A DNA stretch of 44,165 bases from Clostridiales bacterium (GCA_029012285.1 JAQXLU010000006.1:1-44165); one strand, 5' to 3'. Shown: positions 35,117 to 43,969, numbered from the stretch's first letter. The notes: generated from the sequence alone by a model not told the origin. Translations and numbers: made by a program.

Positions 35117-37045
35117 TTACACCCAGTTGGACTTCTGCCGCTTTCTCACCTTGGGCAGGATGTAGGCAGGGTTCTTCTTCTCCACCCTGCGGAAGGTGGC
35201 GGTATCGCGCAGATGGCCGCAGACGGCCTCCACCTTCATCTCCGCCGCCATCGGCACGCGGAAGGTGAACACATGGTCGTCGCGGCGCTTGGTGGCGAAG
35301 GTTTTGCCATTGACGATGAGCGTCACCTGCTTTTCGGTGGAGTAGACCTTGATGGTCGTCGTCCTTTCCGTGCGCTCCACATAGCGCTTGGAGCAGATGT
35401 GCACAAACTGCTCGCGGCTCCAGTTGGCTTTGTAGAGGTAGAAGGCATCCTTCTTCGTCCTGCGGTCGAAGGTGACGAGGCCCTTGTGATTCATGCCGGG
35501 CTCGCCGCCCTGATCGCGGGCGTCCGCGGCAAAGTCAAACATATTCCACACATGGTTGGCCCACATATAGGGGTGGCGGCGGAAGCATTTGACCATGAAT
35601 TCATGGTACTTGGCCTGGTATTCCTCGGTGTGGTCGTTGCGGCGGGGATGGGCGGCATGCAGATTGGGCATGCCTTCCGCACCGTATTCGGAATAGCCCA
35701 GGGGGGTGTTGGGGTAGCAGAGGTGGAAGAAGCTGATCCACAGATCGTTGAGGAACAGCCCCGGCACATACCAGCCCAGGTACAGATTCCAGCTGACCAC
35801 ATCGGTGATGTGCGCCACCGGGTTGAAGGGCCCGCACATGGCGTAGCAGGCCAGGGTGGTGAAGCGGCTGGGGTCGGTTTGATGGATGAGGTCGTTGAGG
35901 ACGCGGTGGTTATCCAGCATGTCCTTCCTGTCGGCGCGCCTGGTGGAGATGGTGATCTCGTTGGACACGCCCCAGCACACGATGCAGGCGTGGTTGTAGT
36001 TCTGCTCGATGAGCTCCTTCATCTGCAAGATGGTGTTTTCCCGGCCGTTCACCATATGCTCGGAGATGTAGGGGATCTCCGCCCACACCACCATGCCATA
36101 GCGGTCGCACAGGTCATAGAAGTACTGATCGTGCTGATAGTGGGCCAGGCGGACGGTGTTGCAGCCCATTTCGGCAATCAGCCGTATGTCCTCCTCATGA
36201 TGCGCCCGGGTGATGGCGTTGCCCAGGCCCTTGCGATCCTGATGGCGGCTCACGCCGTGCAGGGGGTAGGGCTTGTCGTTGAGGATGAAGCCCTCCTTGG
36301 GATCCACCCGAAAGGAGCGCACGCCAAAGGGGATGTCCAGCGCGTCGGTCGTCACGCCGTCCACTTGCACCTGGGCGTGGCAGGTATACAGGTAGGGATC
36401 CTCCACGCCATGCCAGCGGTGGGCCTTGTCGATGGGGATGGTCACGTCCGTGCCCGTGGCGGTGCCGACCACGCGCGCCTTGTGATCGCGCAAGGTGATG
36501 ACCACCTCGCCCGCCGTGACGTGGCTCTGCACCCGCACCTGCGCGCCCTTGCCCTCGGGCGTGGCGGTGATGCGGATGCCGCTCGACCCCAGGTAATCCA
36601 GGGCGAAATGGGCCTTGTTCACCACCAGCAGCCGTACGCCGCGGTAAATGCCGCCATAGAAGGTGAAGTCCGCCTTTTGGGGGTACACCCGGTCGTTGAC
36701 GGAATTGTCCGCCGTGACGGTCAGGGTGTTCTCCACTTGCAAAAGGGCGGTCAATTCCGCGCGGAAGGTGGCGTATCCACCGTCGTGGCGGCACACCTCC
36801 TGGCCATTGAGCACGACCTGCGCTGAGGCGTTCACGCCGTCCAGCTCGATCCAGACCTCCTGGCTTTCCGGGTCAAAGGCGGGCAGGGGGAAGGTGGTTT
36901 CATACCGGCAAGCGCCGCGCTTGTAGTTATTGCCGCCATCCTGACCGTCGATGTTATTCCAGGTGTGGGGGATGCAAACAGGGACGGTCTGGCCATCCAG
37001 CCCGGTAAACTGCCAGCCGGACAGCAGGTCGATCTTCTGGCGCAT
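35117..37045 (-). CDS. Glycoside hydrolase family 2 (beta-glucuronidase or beta-galactosidase)
   Basis: 642 aa, no signal peptide, so cytoplasmic. A jelly-roll sugar-binding domain (1-165), an Ig-like domain and a TIM barrel. The acid/base is Glu363 (WGVSNE) and the nucleophile Glu453 (YSEYGAE). Near the C-terminal end of the barrel, MNHKGLVTFDR gives an N-x-K, the pair that contacts the carboxylate in beta-glucuronidases, though GH2 galactosidases share much of this loop. With the GPH transporter and SDR it suggests glucuronide use. The ATG has AAGGAGGA upstream. First gene of the operon. Confidence 0.9.
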   Translation of the reverse strand: MRQKIDLLSGWQFTGLDGQTVPVCIPHTWNNIDGQDGGNNYKRGACRYETTFPLPAFDPESQEVWIELDGVNASAQVVLNGQEVCRHDGGYATFRAELTALLQVENTLTVTADNSVNDRVYPQKADFTFYGGIYRGVRLLVVNKAHFALDYLGSSGIRITATPEGKGAQVRVQSHVTAGEVVITLRDHKARVVGTATGTDVTIPIDKAHRWHGVEDPYLYTCHAQVQVDGVTTDALDIPFGVRSFRVDPKEGFILNDKPYPLHGVSRHQDRKGLGNAITRAHHEEDIRLIAEMGCNTVRLAHYQHDQYFYDLCDRYGMVVWAEIPYISEHMVNGRENTILQMKELIEQNYNHACIVCWGVSNEITISTRRADRKDMLDNHRVLNDLIHQTDPSRFTTLACYAMCGPFNPVAHITDVVSWNLYLGWYVPGLFLNDLWISFFHLCYPNTPLGYSEYGAEGMPNLHAAHPRRNDHTEEYQAKYHEFMVKCFRRHPYMWANHVWNMFDFAADARDQGGEPGMNHKGLVTFDRRTKKDAFYLYKANWSREQFVHICSKRYVERTERTTTIKVYSTEKQVTLIVNGKTFATKRRDDHVFTFRVPMAAEMKVEAVCGHLRDTATFRRVEKKNPAYILPKVRKRQKSNWV

Positions 37046-37263
37046 GATGCTCCTCCTTGGCAGGATTTTCTTTCCTGGTTGATTTTGATGTGAAAAAGGA
37101 CAAATAGGTCATGGTGTAATGTACCACACTTTTGTATGAAAAGGAAGGGAGATACCTTCAACAGGGCGGCCCGGGGCGCGAAAACGCGCTTTGCATGCAT
37201 CCGCGGCGGATTTTTGTCGCGAATGAGAGGGTTGGTTTGGGGGCGCGGGAAGCCACCCTCGCG

Positions 37264-37300
37264 AAAGAAACTGCCCCGTCCTGTTTGGCGGACGGAGCAG
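37264..37300 (-). terminator. Intrinsic terminator after the small membrane protein gene
   Basis: On minus: CTGCTCCGTCC, 8-nt loop, GGACGGGGCAG (one T-G pair), followed by TTTCTTT. Confidence 0.82.
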
Positions 37301-37312
37301 CATGGGACTGGT

Positions 37313-37723
37313 TTATGCCTTGGTTTTCCGGGTTTTGGGGGTGAAGATGGCGATTTCGCCCACCACGAAGGCGGCGAGCACCAAGCCCGCGAAAATCAGA
37401 AAATTCGGGTCGAAGCCCTTCTCGTCGATGGCGGTGAACACGTCCGACACGTACCAGTAAGCGTCGTGTACGGTGGCAAACTTGCACAGCGCAACGCCGC
37501 TGAGCGCGGTCACGGCGGCGGAGGCCAGGCCGTACTTCTTCACCGCGATGAGCGCAACGCCGACCACCAGCGCGCTAAGGAGCAACCCCACCACGATGGG
37601 GTCATAGCACTGGCGCTTCATCGCGCCGAACACGCCGCCCTGGAATTGCAGATAAATGCCCGCAGCCGCGGACAGCAGCGCGGCGAACAGCGTCGCATAC
37701 ACGCCAAAGCCCTTCTTGGTCAT
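37313..37723 (-). CDS. Four-helix membrane protein of unknown function
   Basis: 136 aa with four predicted helices (about residues 8-26, 42-62, 66-83 and 106-126). Basic N-terminus MTKKG and basic C-terminal tail. The ATG at 37723 has AAAGGAG 7 nt upstream. It is divergent from the GH3 beta-glucosidase gene and downstream-adjacent to GH2; a link to either is only positional. No family is recognised. Confidence 0.72.
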   Translation of the reverse strand: MTKKGFGVYATLFAALLSAAAGIYLQFQGGVFGAMKRQCYDPIVVGLLLSALVVGVALIAVKKYGLASAAVTALSGVALCKFATVHDAYWYVSDVFTAIDEKGFDPNFLIFAGLVLAAFVVGEIAIFTPKTRKTKA

Positions 37724-37871
37724 ATAAAAACTCCTTTCCGTTCCGCCTGGAACAGAGCAGTCAGCACACGTCAATCTGCCCTAAAGCCGTGCCTGCATCC
37801 GCCTCCTGCACGCTGGGAACCGCATTTCCCTGCTGGATTTGGATGCTTCGCGATTGCTTTACGGTGCTTCT

Positions 37872-37901
37872 ATTATGGCACAGGGCATGCGCTTTTCGCA
37901 A
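37872..37901 (-). promoter_or_regulatory. Promoter of the four-helix protein gene
   Basis: -35 TTGCGA (37896-37901), 18-bp spacer, -10 CATAAT (37872-37877) on minus; a 5' leader of about 140 nt follows. Confidence 0.6.
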
Positions 37902-37938
37902 ATCCCGCCCGCGCCGCGATTGCGTCTCCATCCGCCAG

Positions 37939-37971
37939 ATTTGTCGTGAATGATGCATTATTTGTCGCGAA
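37939..37971 (+). promoter_or_regulatory. Direct repeats ATTTGTCGYGAA, 21 bp apart
   Basis: ATTTGTCGTGAA at 37939 and ATTTGTCGCGAA at 37960 on plus, in the 504-bp divergent region before GH3. A reverse-oriented GCGCGACAAA is at 38049-38058 and TTTTGTCGCGAA at 37212. The 21-bp period is that of LytTR-type tandem sites, and a LytTR regulator is encoded at 41928. A regulator binding site is inferred. Confidence 0.4.
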
Positions 37972-38227
37972 CATTATGCGCGGGTCGTCCACGATATCGT
38001 TCCTTCGTATCTCACCCCATTGGTCTGTTACGGCAGCTTTTCGCCCATGCGCGACAAAGACCTTTTCACAGCGCTTCAAAATGGATAAAATGTAGGTATT
38101 CATCGTCGGTATCCGGGCGGATTCTGCCCTGTCGAACCCGCAGCGCCCGGACGACGACCCCGTGCAGTCACCGCATTGGCCGCGCGAACGGAATCCTTCC
38201 GATGGACAGAAAGGAGACTTTCCTGAT

Positions 38228-41206
38228 ATGAGAACCCTCAAAAAGGTGTTCCTGAATGTGATGGCGATTCTGCTGGCGGTCACCTGCGCCGGCAGCACCA
38301 TCGCCAATGAGTGCGCGGGCCAGATCAACGCCACCCTGGGCCTGGCAACCTCCAAGGTCGTATCCACCCTCCCCGAGGGGCAGACAGAGGCCTATCCCCG
38401 CTATTTTGAAAGCGCCTATGCCTCCCTGGCTGACCTGAAGGCCGCCGGTGAAGCGAAGGTGCGCGAGGTGGAGGGCGAGGGCATCGTGCTGCTCAAGAAC
38501 GAGGGCAACGTGCTGCCCCTGGCCAAAGGCGAAAAGGTATCCCTGATCGGCGTGACCGTGATGGATCCCGTCTACGGCGGCACCGGCTCGGGCGCGGTGG
38601 ACGCGGCAGGCGCGCCTAACTACTACGACGTGCTGACTGGCGCGGGCTTTGAGGTGACCGACAAGCCCCTGCTGGACTGGTATGTGGAGGACGAGCTGAA
38701 GCGCAACAACTACGAGATCGGCGAGCAGAAGTGGTCCAAGGTCAAGCGCAACAACGAAAACGAGGACGGCGACGACACCATCGGCAACGGTGAGCACGCC
38801 ATCTACGTGGTCGGCCGCGTGGGCGGCGAGGGCGACGACATGACCCGCGACAATTTTAACGATGTGCTGGACAACAACTACCTCCAGCTCAACGAGGAGG
38901 AACGCTCCATCCTGGAGGGCCTGGCGGAACTCAAGGAGGAGGGCGACATCGCCTCCATCACTGTCATCATCAACAGCGCCAACCCCATCTCCGTGGACTT
39001 CCTCAAGATGGAGGAATACGGCGTGGACGCGGCATTGTGGGTCGGCTCGGTGGGCCAGACGGGCCTGTGGGCTGTGGGCGACGTGCTTTCCGGTGCGGTG
39101 ACGCCCTCCGGCTCCCTGCCCGATACCTGGTGGATGGACAACATGCTCAATCCCGTCCAGAACAACTTCGGCTCCTACACCTACGCCGGGGCAGACAAGT
39201 TCAACCTGGGCGCCAACCCCACCCGCTTCAGCCAGTATGTGGTGTACCAGGAGGGCATCTACCTGGGCTACAAATACACCGAGACCCGCTATGAGGACGT
39301 GGTGCTGGGCACCCCCAAGGCAGGCAAGTATGTGTATGACAACGTGGTGGGCTACCCCTTCGGCTACGGTCTGAGCTACACCACCTTTGAGATGTCCGAC
39401 CTGAACGTCACAAAGTCCGGCACGGGCATGGAAACCGAATACGCCGTGTCTGTCAAGGTGACCAACACCGGCAAGGTCGCGGGCAAGAAGGCTGTGCAGG
39501 TTTACGCGCAGAAGCCCTACACCGAGTATGACCGCCAGTGGCAGATCGAAAAGGCCGCGGTGGATTTCGCGGGCTACGCCAAGACCAAGCTCCTCCAGCC
39601 CGGCGAATCCGAAACCGTCACCGTGACCGTCCCCGAGTACTTCCTCACCTCCTATGACGCGCTGAACACCGGCGTGTTCATCCTATCGGAGGGCACGCAT
39701 TACCTGACCGTGGCGGACAACGCCCACGCAGCAACCAACAACATCCTGGCCATGAAGGGCAAGACGATCGCCGACGGCATGACCGCCGAGGGCAACACCG
39801 CCCTGGTATACAGCGTCGACTACCAGTTTGACGACAAGACCTACGCCAAGTCCTACGGCACCGGCGCGGACGTGACCTCCCTGTTCGACGAGGCCGACGT
39901 GAACCGCTACGAGGGCCGCGGCGACAACAGCGTGGTGTACTACTCCCGTTCCGACTGGGAGGGCACCGTGACCCCCGACGCAGTGAAGCTGACCATGACC
40001 GAGCGCATCGCCTCAGACGCACTCCTGGATGACGCCGACCTGCCCGACGCCACCGGCGTGTCCTTCCCCACCATGGGCGAAACCGGCGACGAAATCATCC
40101 AGCTCATCCATATGAAGGACGTTGCATACACCGATCCCAAGTGGGATACCTTCATGGATCAGTTGACCTTCAAGGAGCTATCGCAGATCTGTGCCAACGG
40201 ATTGCGCATGACCTACAAGGTGGACTCCATCGGCAAGCAGGAGACCCTCGACCACAACGGCCCCTCCGGCGTGACGCAGAAGTACTCCCTGGGCCCCAAC
40301 GGCTACGCCACCGTCAACAATGACCCCCTGAAGGAATCCAAGGGCACCTGCTACCCCTGCAACGGCATCGTTGCCGCCACCATGAACGACCAACTGGTTA
40401 AGGAAGTGGGCGAGCTCATCGGCGAGGACGCCATGTGGGCTGGCTACGCCGGTCTGTACGGCACGGGCCTGAACATCCACCGCAGCCCCTACGCCGGCCG
40501 CGTGTTTGAATACTACTCCGAGGACGGCATCCTGACCGGATTGATCGACACCGTGGAAACCCAGGGCATCCAGTCCAAGGGCGTGTATGTGTACAACAAG
40601 CACTTCGTCCTCAACGACCAGGAGAAGAACCGCGCCGGTATCGCGACCTGGTGCAACGAGCAAGCGCTGCGCGAGATCTACCTGCGCGCCTTCGAGCTGC
40701 CGATCATCAACGCCGACGCAAAGTGCGTCATGACCGCCTTCAACCGCCTGGGCGCAATTTGGGCCGGCGCATACAGCGAGCTGCTGACCACCTGGCTGCG
40801 CGGCGAGGCTGGCATGGACGGCTTTGCCGTCACCGACATGTACGACGGCACCTACATGGTTAAGGTACACGAGGTGCTGGCGGGCAATGACATCCCTGAC
40901 AACTGGGTGGGTGAGAACATCTCTGAGTTTGCGCCCTACGGCCCGGACGGCGCGAAAGCCAACGCCATTGTCGTCAACGCCATGCGCGAGAGCGCCAAGC
41001 GTGTGCTTTACACCGTGGCCAACTCCCGCGGCATGGATGGCGTAAGCCCCAACTCCAAGGTCGTCGCGGTGACCCCCTGGTGGCGCACCACCCTGGATAT
41101 CGCCCTCTGCGTCCTCTCCGCGCTGACCCTCCTGGCCGCCATTCTGCTGGTGCTGGACCTGGCGGGTATCAAGTGCAAGAAGAACAAGAAGGCCAAAAAG
41201 GCCTGA
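38228..41206 (+). CDS. Membrane-anchored GH3 beta-glucosidase-type hydrolase with inverted domain order
   Basis: 992 aa. An N-terminal hydrophobic helix (about residues 8-27), then the (alpha/beta)6 GH3_C domain first (EGEGIVLLKNEGNVLPL; RVGGEGDD with Glu201), the FnIII-like domain (YPFGYGLSYT), and last the GH3 TIM-barrel domain, with the probable nucleophile Asp870 in GFAVTDMYDG. A C-terminal helix (about 952-978) and a Lys-rich tail follow. This C-before-N order is known from Ruminococcus albus and Butyrivibrio enzymes. The ATG at 38228 has AAAGGAG at 11-nt spacing, rather long; no strong promoter was found. Two membrane helices suggest the active domains face outside. Confidence 0.9.
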   Translation: MRTLKKVFLNVMAILLAVTCAGSTIANECAGQINATLGLATSKVVSTLPEGQTEAYPRYFESAYASLADLKAAGEAKVREVEGEGIVLLKNEGNVLPLAKGEKVSLIGVTVMDPVYGGTGSGAVDAAGAPNYYDVLTGAGFEVTDKPLLDWYVEDELKRNNYEIGEQKWSKVKRNNENEDGDDTIGNGEHAIYVVGRVGGEGDDMTRDNFNDVLDNNYLQLNEEERSILEGLAELKEEGDIASITVIINSANPISVDFLKMEEYGVDAALWVGSVGQTGLWAVGDVLSGAVTPSGSLPDTWWMDNMLNPVQNNFGSYTYAGADKFNLGANPTRFSQYVVYQEGIYLGYKYTETRYEDVVLGTPKAGKYVYDNVVGYPFGYGLSYTTFEMSDLNVTKSGTGMETEYAVSVKVTNTGKVAGKKAVQVYAQKPYTEYDRQWQIEKAAVDFAGYAKTKLLQPGESETVTVTVPEYFLTSYDALNTGVFILSEGTHYLTVADNAHAATNNILAMKGKTIADGMTAEGNTALVYSVDYQFDDKTYAKSYGTGADVTSLFDEADVNRYEGRGDNSVVYYSRSDWEGTVTPDAVKLTMTERIASDALLDDADLPDATGVSFPTMGETGDEIIQLIHMKDVAYTDPKWDTFMDQLTFKELSQICANGLRMTYKVDSIGKQETLDHNGPSGVTQKYSLGPNGYATVNNDPLKESKGTCYPCNGIVAATMNDQLVKEVGELIGEDAMWAGYAGLYGTGLNIHRSPYAGRVFEYYSEDGILTGLIDTVETQGIQSKGVYVYNKHFVLNDQEKNRAGIATWCNEQALREIYLRAFELPIINADAKCVMTAFNRLGAIWAGAYSELLTTWLRGEAGMDGFAVTDMYDGTYMVKVHEVLAGNDIPDNWVGENISEFAPYGPDGAKANAIVVNAMRESAKRVLYTVANSRGMDGVSPNSKVVAVTPWWRTTLDIALCVLSALTLLAAILLVLDLAGIKCKKNKKAKKA

Positions 41207-41223
41207 CCTTCTCATCACTCCCC

Positions 41224-41253
41224 GGCACACGGAACACCACCGTGTGCCTTTTT
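41224..41253 (+). terminator. Intrinsic terminator after the GH3 gene
   Basis: GGCACACGG, 7-nt loop, CCGTGTGCC, then TTTTT. Confidence 0.93.
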
Positions 41254-41271
41254 CAGTGGAATCACCTCATC

Positions 41272-41543
41272 CCCCGTCACTCCCCCCCCCCAGCCCCGTC
41301 ACTCCCCCCCCACCCCCTGCGGCTGCCGTACAGCCCGCACAAGGGCAGTCGCGGCGATTCTGCGAAGCCTTGCTTCCGCTTCAGCGGAAATTCAAAGCAA
41401 GGCTTCGCAGCCAGAGCCGCCAGACCCAATAGCCGCCTTCGTACACGCACAAAAGCGCGAGGGGGGGCCGGGGGGAAGGCGTCGAGCTCCATCCACAGCC
41501 TTCCCCCCGGCGGCTTTGCGCCGCTTTCGACGCGCGAAAGCGG
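41272..41543. repeat. C-rich direct repeats and three long palindromes in a gene-free region
   Basis: CCCCGTCACTCCCCCC occurs twice near 41272-41309. Then come perfect inverted repeats: 16 bp at 41360-41375/41395-41410 with TTCCGC/GCGGAA nested inside, 13 bp at 41468-41480/41498-41510, and 9 bp at 41521-41529/41535-41543. No ORF is credible. Together with repeat copy 2 this occupies the 721 bp between GH3 and the response regulator. Confidence 0.75.
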
Positions 41544-41671
41544 CCCCACGGGTAACATAACAACGGAAAACCCTATCATCATCCAGCATCCGTTAGGAAA
41601 TCTACTGTGACAGCTGCCAGAGCGGTTTTGCTTCCTTCCACCTTGGGGGAAAGTGTTGCTGGGGCTGGCTA

Positions 41672-41826
41672 TTTTGGGGCAGGTTGGGCTGTTTCGCGAA
41701 TCTTTGATTCGCGAAAGGCGCGCGGGAGCGTTATCGGGCTGCGGCCCGGGGTCTCCGACGGGGAGGGGCGCTGCCCCTCCACCCCGCAAGGGGCTTAGCC
41801 CCTTGACCCATTTTGGGCTTCGCCCA
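41672..41826 (+). repeat. Composite palindromic repeat, copy 2
   Basis: TTTCGCGAATC/GATTCGCGAAA (41692-41716), GAGGGGC/GCCCCTC (41763-41779) and AAGGGGC/GCCCCTT (41788-41804), then GACCCATTTTGG and a GGGC/GCCC hairpin. Same order and flanks as the minus-strand copy at 18530-18695. Confidence 0.75.
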
Positions 41827-41866
41827 TTGCCACGTTTTGGCTTCGCCCATGTGTGGAAAATGAGTC

Positions 41867-41895
41867 TTGTCGAAATCCCTCAGCTGTGGTATCAT
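41867..41895 (+). promoter_or_regulatory. Promoter of the LytTR/GHKL operon
   Basis: -35 TTGTCG (41867-41872), 17-bp spacer, -10 TATCAT (41890-41895). Confidence 0.72.
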
Positions 41896-41898
41896 ATT

Positions 41899-41910
41899 GG
41901 TAACGTTACC
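41899..41910. promoter_or_regulatory. Perfect palindrome GGTAACGTTACC at the start site
   Basis: A 12-bp perfect palindrome 3 bp downstream of the -10 box, where the transcript should start. It looks like an operator; palindromes with a central CG are typical of LacI-type sites, and autoregulation by the LytTR protein is the other possibility. Confidence 0.55.
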
Positions 41911-41927
41911 CACGAGAGGAGACCACT

Positions 41928-42632
41928 ATGCTGCGGCTTGCAATCGTAGACGATAACCCCAATGATTCTGCTGCGCTCCGTGCGCTCGTGGCAGACTACC
42001 TAACAAAAAACAACCACGCCCACGTCATTCAGGAGTTCAATACCCCCATGGACTTCATCCGCTCCACGGAAAACCATGACATCGTGTTCATGGATATCCG
42101 CATGGATAAGCTCGATGGCCTGGAGGTCGCCCGCATCATGCGCAAAATCAACACCGACTCGGTGCTGGTGTTTGTCACCGCCATGGCGCAGCTGGCCATC
42201 AAGGGCTATGAGGTGGATGCGCTGGACTTCATCGTCAAGCCCGCCGATCAGGGGTCGATCAACTACGTCCTGACCAAGGCGCTTGCCCGGCTGGAAAATT
42301 CGTCCAGCACCATCTTCGCGCTCAAAACCTCCGACGGCATCGTCAGCCTGAGCTCCAACGACATCACCTATGTGGAGGTGTTCGACCATAACCTGGCCTA
42401 CCACACCACCAAGGGCGTGTATGAGGTGCGCGGCAGGCTCTCCGACGTGATTCAGAAGCTGGATCAGAAGCGCTTCATCATGTGCAACCGCTCCTTTGTG
42501 GTCAATTTGCGGTATGTATCCAGCGCGTGCAGCGAATACCTGGTGGTGGACGGCAAAAAGGTGTACATCTCCAAATCCCACGCAAAGGAAATCATGAAGC
42601 ACTTCTCCAACTTCCTAGGTGAAAATCTATGA
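41928..42632 (+). CDS. LytTR-family response regulator
   Basis: 234-aa DNA-binding response regulator. The receiver domain (1-120) has acidic DD at 8-9, the phosphoacceptor Asp56 (FMDIRM), the switch Thr in FVTAMAQ and Lys in IVKPAD. The LytTR domain (about 130-230) has ITYVEVFDHN, the conserved RSFVVNL segment and the end KSHAKEIM. The ATG at 41928 has GAGAGGAG upstream. It is co-translated with the sensor kinase (ATGA overlap). Confidence 0.94.
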   Translation: MLRLAIVDDNPNDSAALRALVADYLTKNNHAHVIQEFNTPMDFIRSTENHDIVFMDIRMDKLDGLEVARIMRKINTDSVLVFVTAMAQLAIKGYEVDALDFIVKPADQGSINYVLTKALARLENSSSTIFALKTSDGIVSLSSNDITYVEVFDHNLAYHTTKGVYEVRGRLSDVIQKLDQKRFIMCNRSFVVNLRYVSSACSEYLVVDGKKVYISKSHAKEIMKHFSNFLGENL

Positions 42633-43969
42633 TGACGGATCATTGGTACATCCGCGCGGTCGATCACCGCATTTCCACCGCGATCATCTTCTTCCTGCTG
42701 CTCATCCTCATCGGTAAGAAGCATACGCGCGCCCTGTACCCGCTGCGGCTGTTCACCTCCCTGCTCGGCATGTGCCTGATCAGCTGGATCACCCGCTATG
42801 CGACGGATGTGTACCTGGTGGGCCCGGTTTGGCAGGGGCTGGGGCATTCCCTCCACCTGCTGGTGATGAGCTTGCTCTTCATGGGGGCATATGCCTTCTG
42901 CTACCAGGCCCGGGCGGCGGAGCTGATCTATGTGAACCTGCTGGCGCTGACCATCTACAAGCTGGCCTGGAACACCTTCAAGGTCTTTGCCGCCGGAGCG
43001 GACGTCGCCGCGGGCCCTGCATTATGGACGCAGTACAGCATCATGGGCTCCATGGTGTCCTACGCGACCTATGGCACGGTTTGCCTGATCACCTGCAAGC
43101 TTCATCAGAAGATCGTCAAGAAGATGCCCAACCAGGCGGATATCCTACCCATGCTGGTGTCCTACGGGGCGTTCCTGTGCTGCCAGATCCTGCTGGAATT
43201 CTGCGGCCGCGTCTTTACCGCTGATGCCTCCGCCCTGTTCCTCTACTACCTGTGCGCGCTTTTGTATACCCTCATCACCTATGTGGTGCTTCTGGTCATT
43301 TCCCAGCTGACCTACTACCGGCGCGACAACGAGGACATGCACAACTTCATCAAGAACAAGATGCAGTACTACCAGATGAGCCACGACGGCATCACCTCGC
43401 TGCAAATCAAGTGCCACGACCTCAAGCATCAGATTGCCGCCATCCGCACCCAGGCGCAGAAGGAGAACTTCGACAAGTACCTGGACCAGCTGGAGGATTC
43501 CATCATTGAATACGGCACGGTGGTGGAATGTGGGCACGAGACCATCAACATTGTGCTGACGGAGAAGAACATCCTCTGCTCCACCTGCGGGGTGAAGTTT
43601 TCCTACATTATAGATGGCACGCTGTTCAACTTCATGTCGGAGATGGAGATCTACTCCCTCTTTGGCAACGCGCTGGACAATGCCTTGGAGAGCTGCACCA
43701 AGGTCACCTCACCGGAGAAGCGCTTCATCTCCCTGAAGGCTGCTGCCCGGGGGGACATGGTGATCCTCCACGTGGAAAACTCCTACGAGGAGGCGCTGCG
43801 CATCGTCGACGGCATGCCCCAGACGACCAAGAAGGGCTCGGGGCACGGCTTCGGGCTGCGCTCCATCCAGTCCATCGCGGAAAAGTACGACGGCGTCGCT
43901 ACCGTGCAGGCCGAGGGCGGCTTGTTCAAGCTGACCGTGCTGCTTCGTCCCGCCGCCGCGGCCGCATGA
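42629..43969 (+). CDS. GHKL-domain sensor histidine kinase (AgrC-like)
   Basis: 446 aa. Six or so N-terminal membrane helices (residues about 12-230) form the sensor. The phosphoacceptor region reads CHDLKHQI (His263), the N box LFGNALDNALESC, and the G box GHGFGLRSI, as in GHKL ATPases of the AgrC/ComD class. The ATG overlaps the regulator stop by 4 nt. No agrB, agrD or other peptide gene is seen within 700 bp upstream or 196 bp downstream, so the signal is unknown. Confidence 0.92.
   Translation: MMTDHWYIRAVDHRISTAIIFFLLLILIGKKHTRALYPLRLFTSLLGMCLISWITRYATDVYLVGPVWQGLGHSLHLLVMSLLFMGAYAFCYQARAAELIYVNLLALTIYKLAWNTFKVFAAGADVAAGPALWTQYSIMGSMVSYATYGTVCLITCKLHQKIVKKMPNQADILPMLVSYGAFLCCQILLEFCGRVFTADASALFLYYLCALLYTLITYVVLLVISQLTYYRRDNEDMHNFIKNKMQYYQMSHDGITSLQIKCHDLKHQIAAIRTQAQKENFDKYLDQLEDSIIEYGTVVECGHETINIVLTEKNILCSTCGVKFSYIIDGTLFNFMSEMEIYSLFGNALDNALESCTKVTSPEKRFISLKAAARGDMVILHVENSYEEALRIVDGMPQTTKKGSGHGFGLRSIQSIAEKYDGVATVQAEGGLFKLTVLLRPAAAAA

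Noticed and set aside
33530-36826. 1098-aa plus-strand ORF
   Set aside because: Antisense to the GPH transporter and GH2 genes, both of which carry full family motifs. His/Gly/Asp-rich composition marks it as a shadow.
37130-37262. Possible third copy of the palindromic element
   Set aside because: It has TCGCGAA and GAGGGTGG/CCACCCTC-like pairing but not the ordered three-palindrome layout or the shared linkers of the two accepted copies.
37873-38103. 76-codon minus ORF from ATG 38103 in the GH3 intergenic region
   Set aside because: No ribosome site, codons unlike the neighbours (ATA, TTA, AGG), and it runs into the promoter of the four-helix gene. The repeated TTTGTCG motif inside it is better explained as a regulatory site.
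41080-41798. Plus- and minus-strand ORFs of 60-176 codons between GH3 and the LytTR gene
   Set aside because: They run through a terminator and perfect inverted repeats and have Pro/Arg-rich low-complexity translations. Treated as non-coding.
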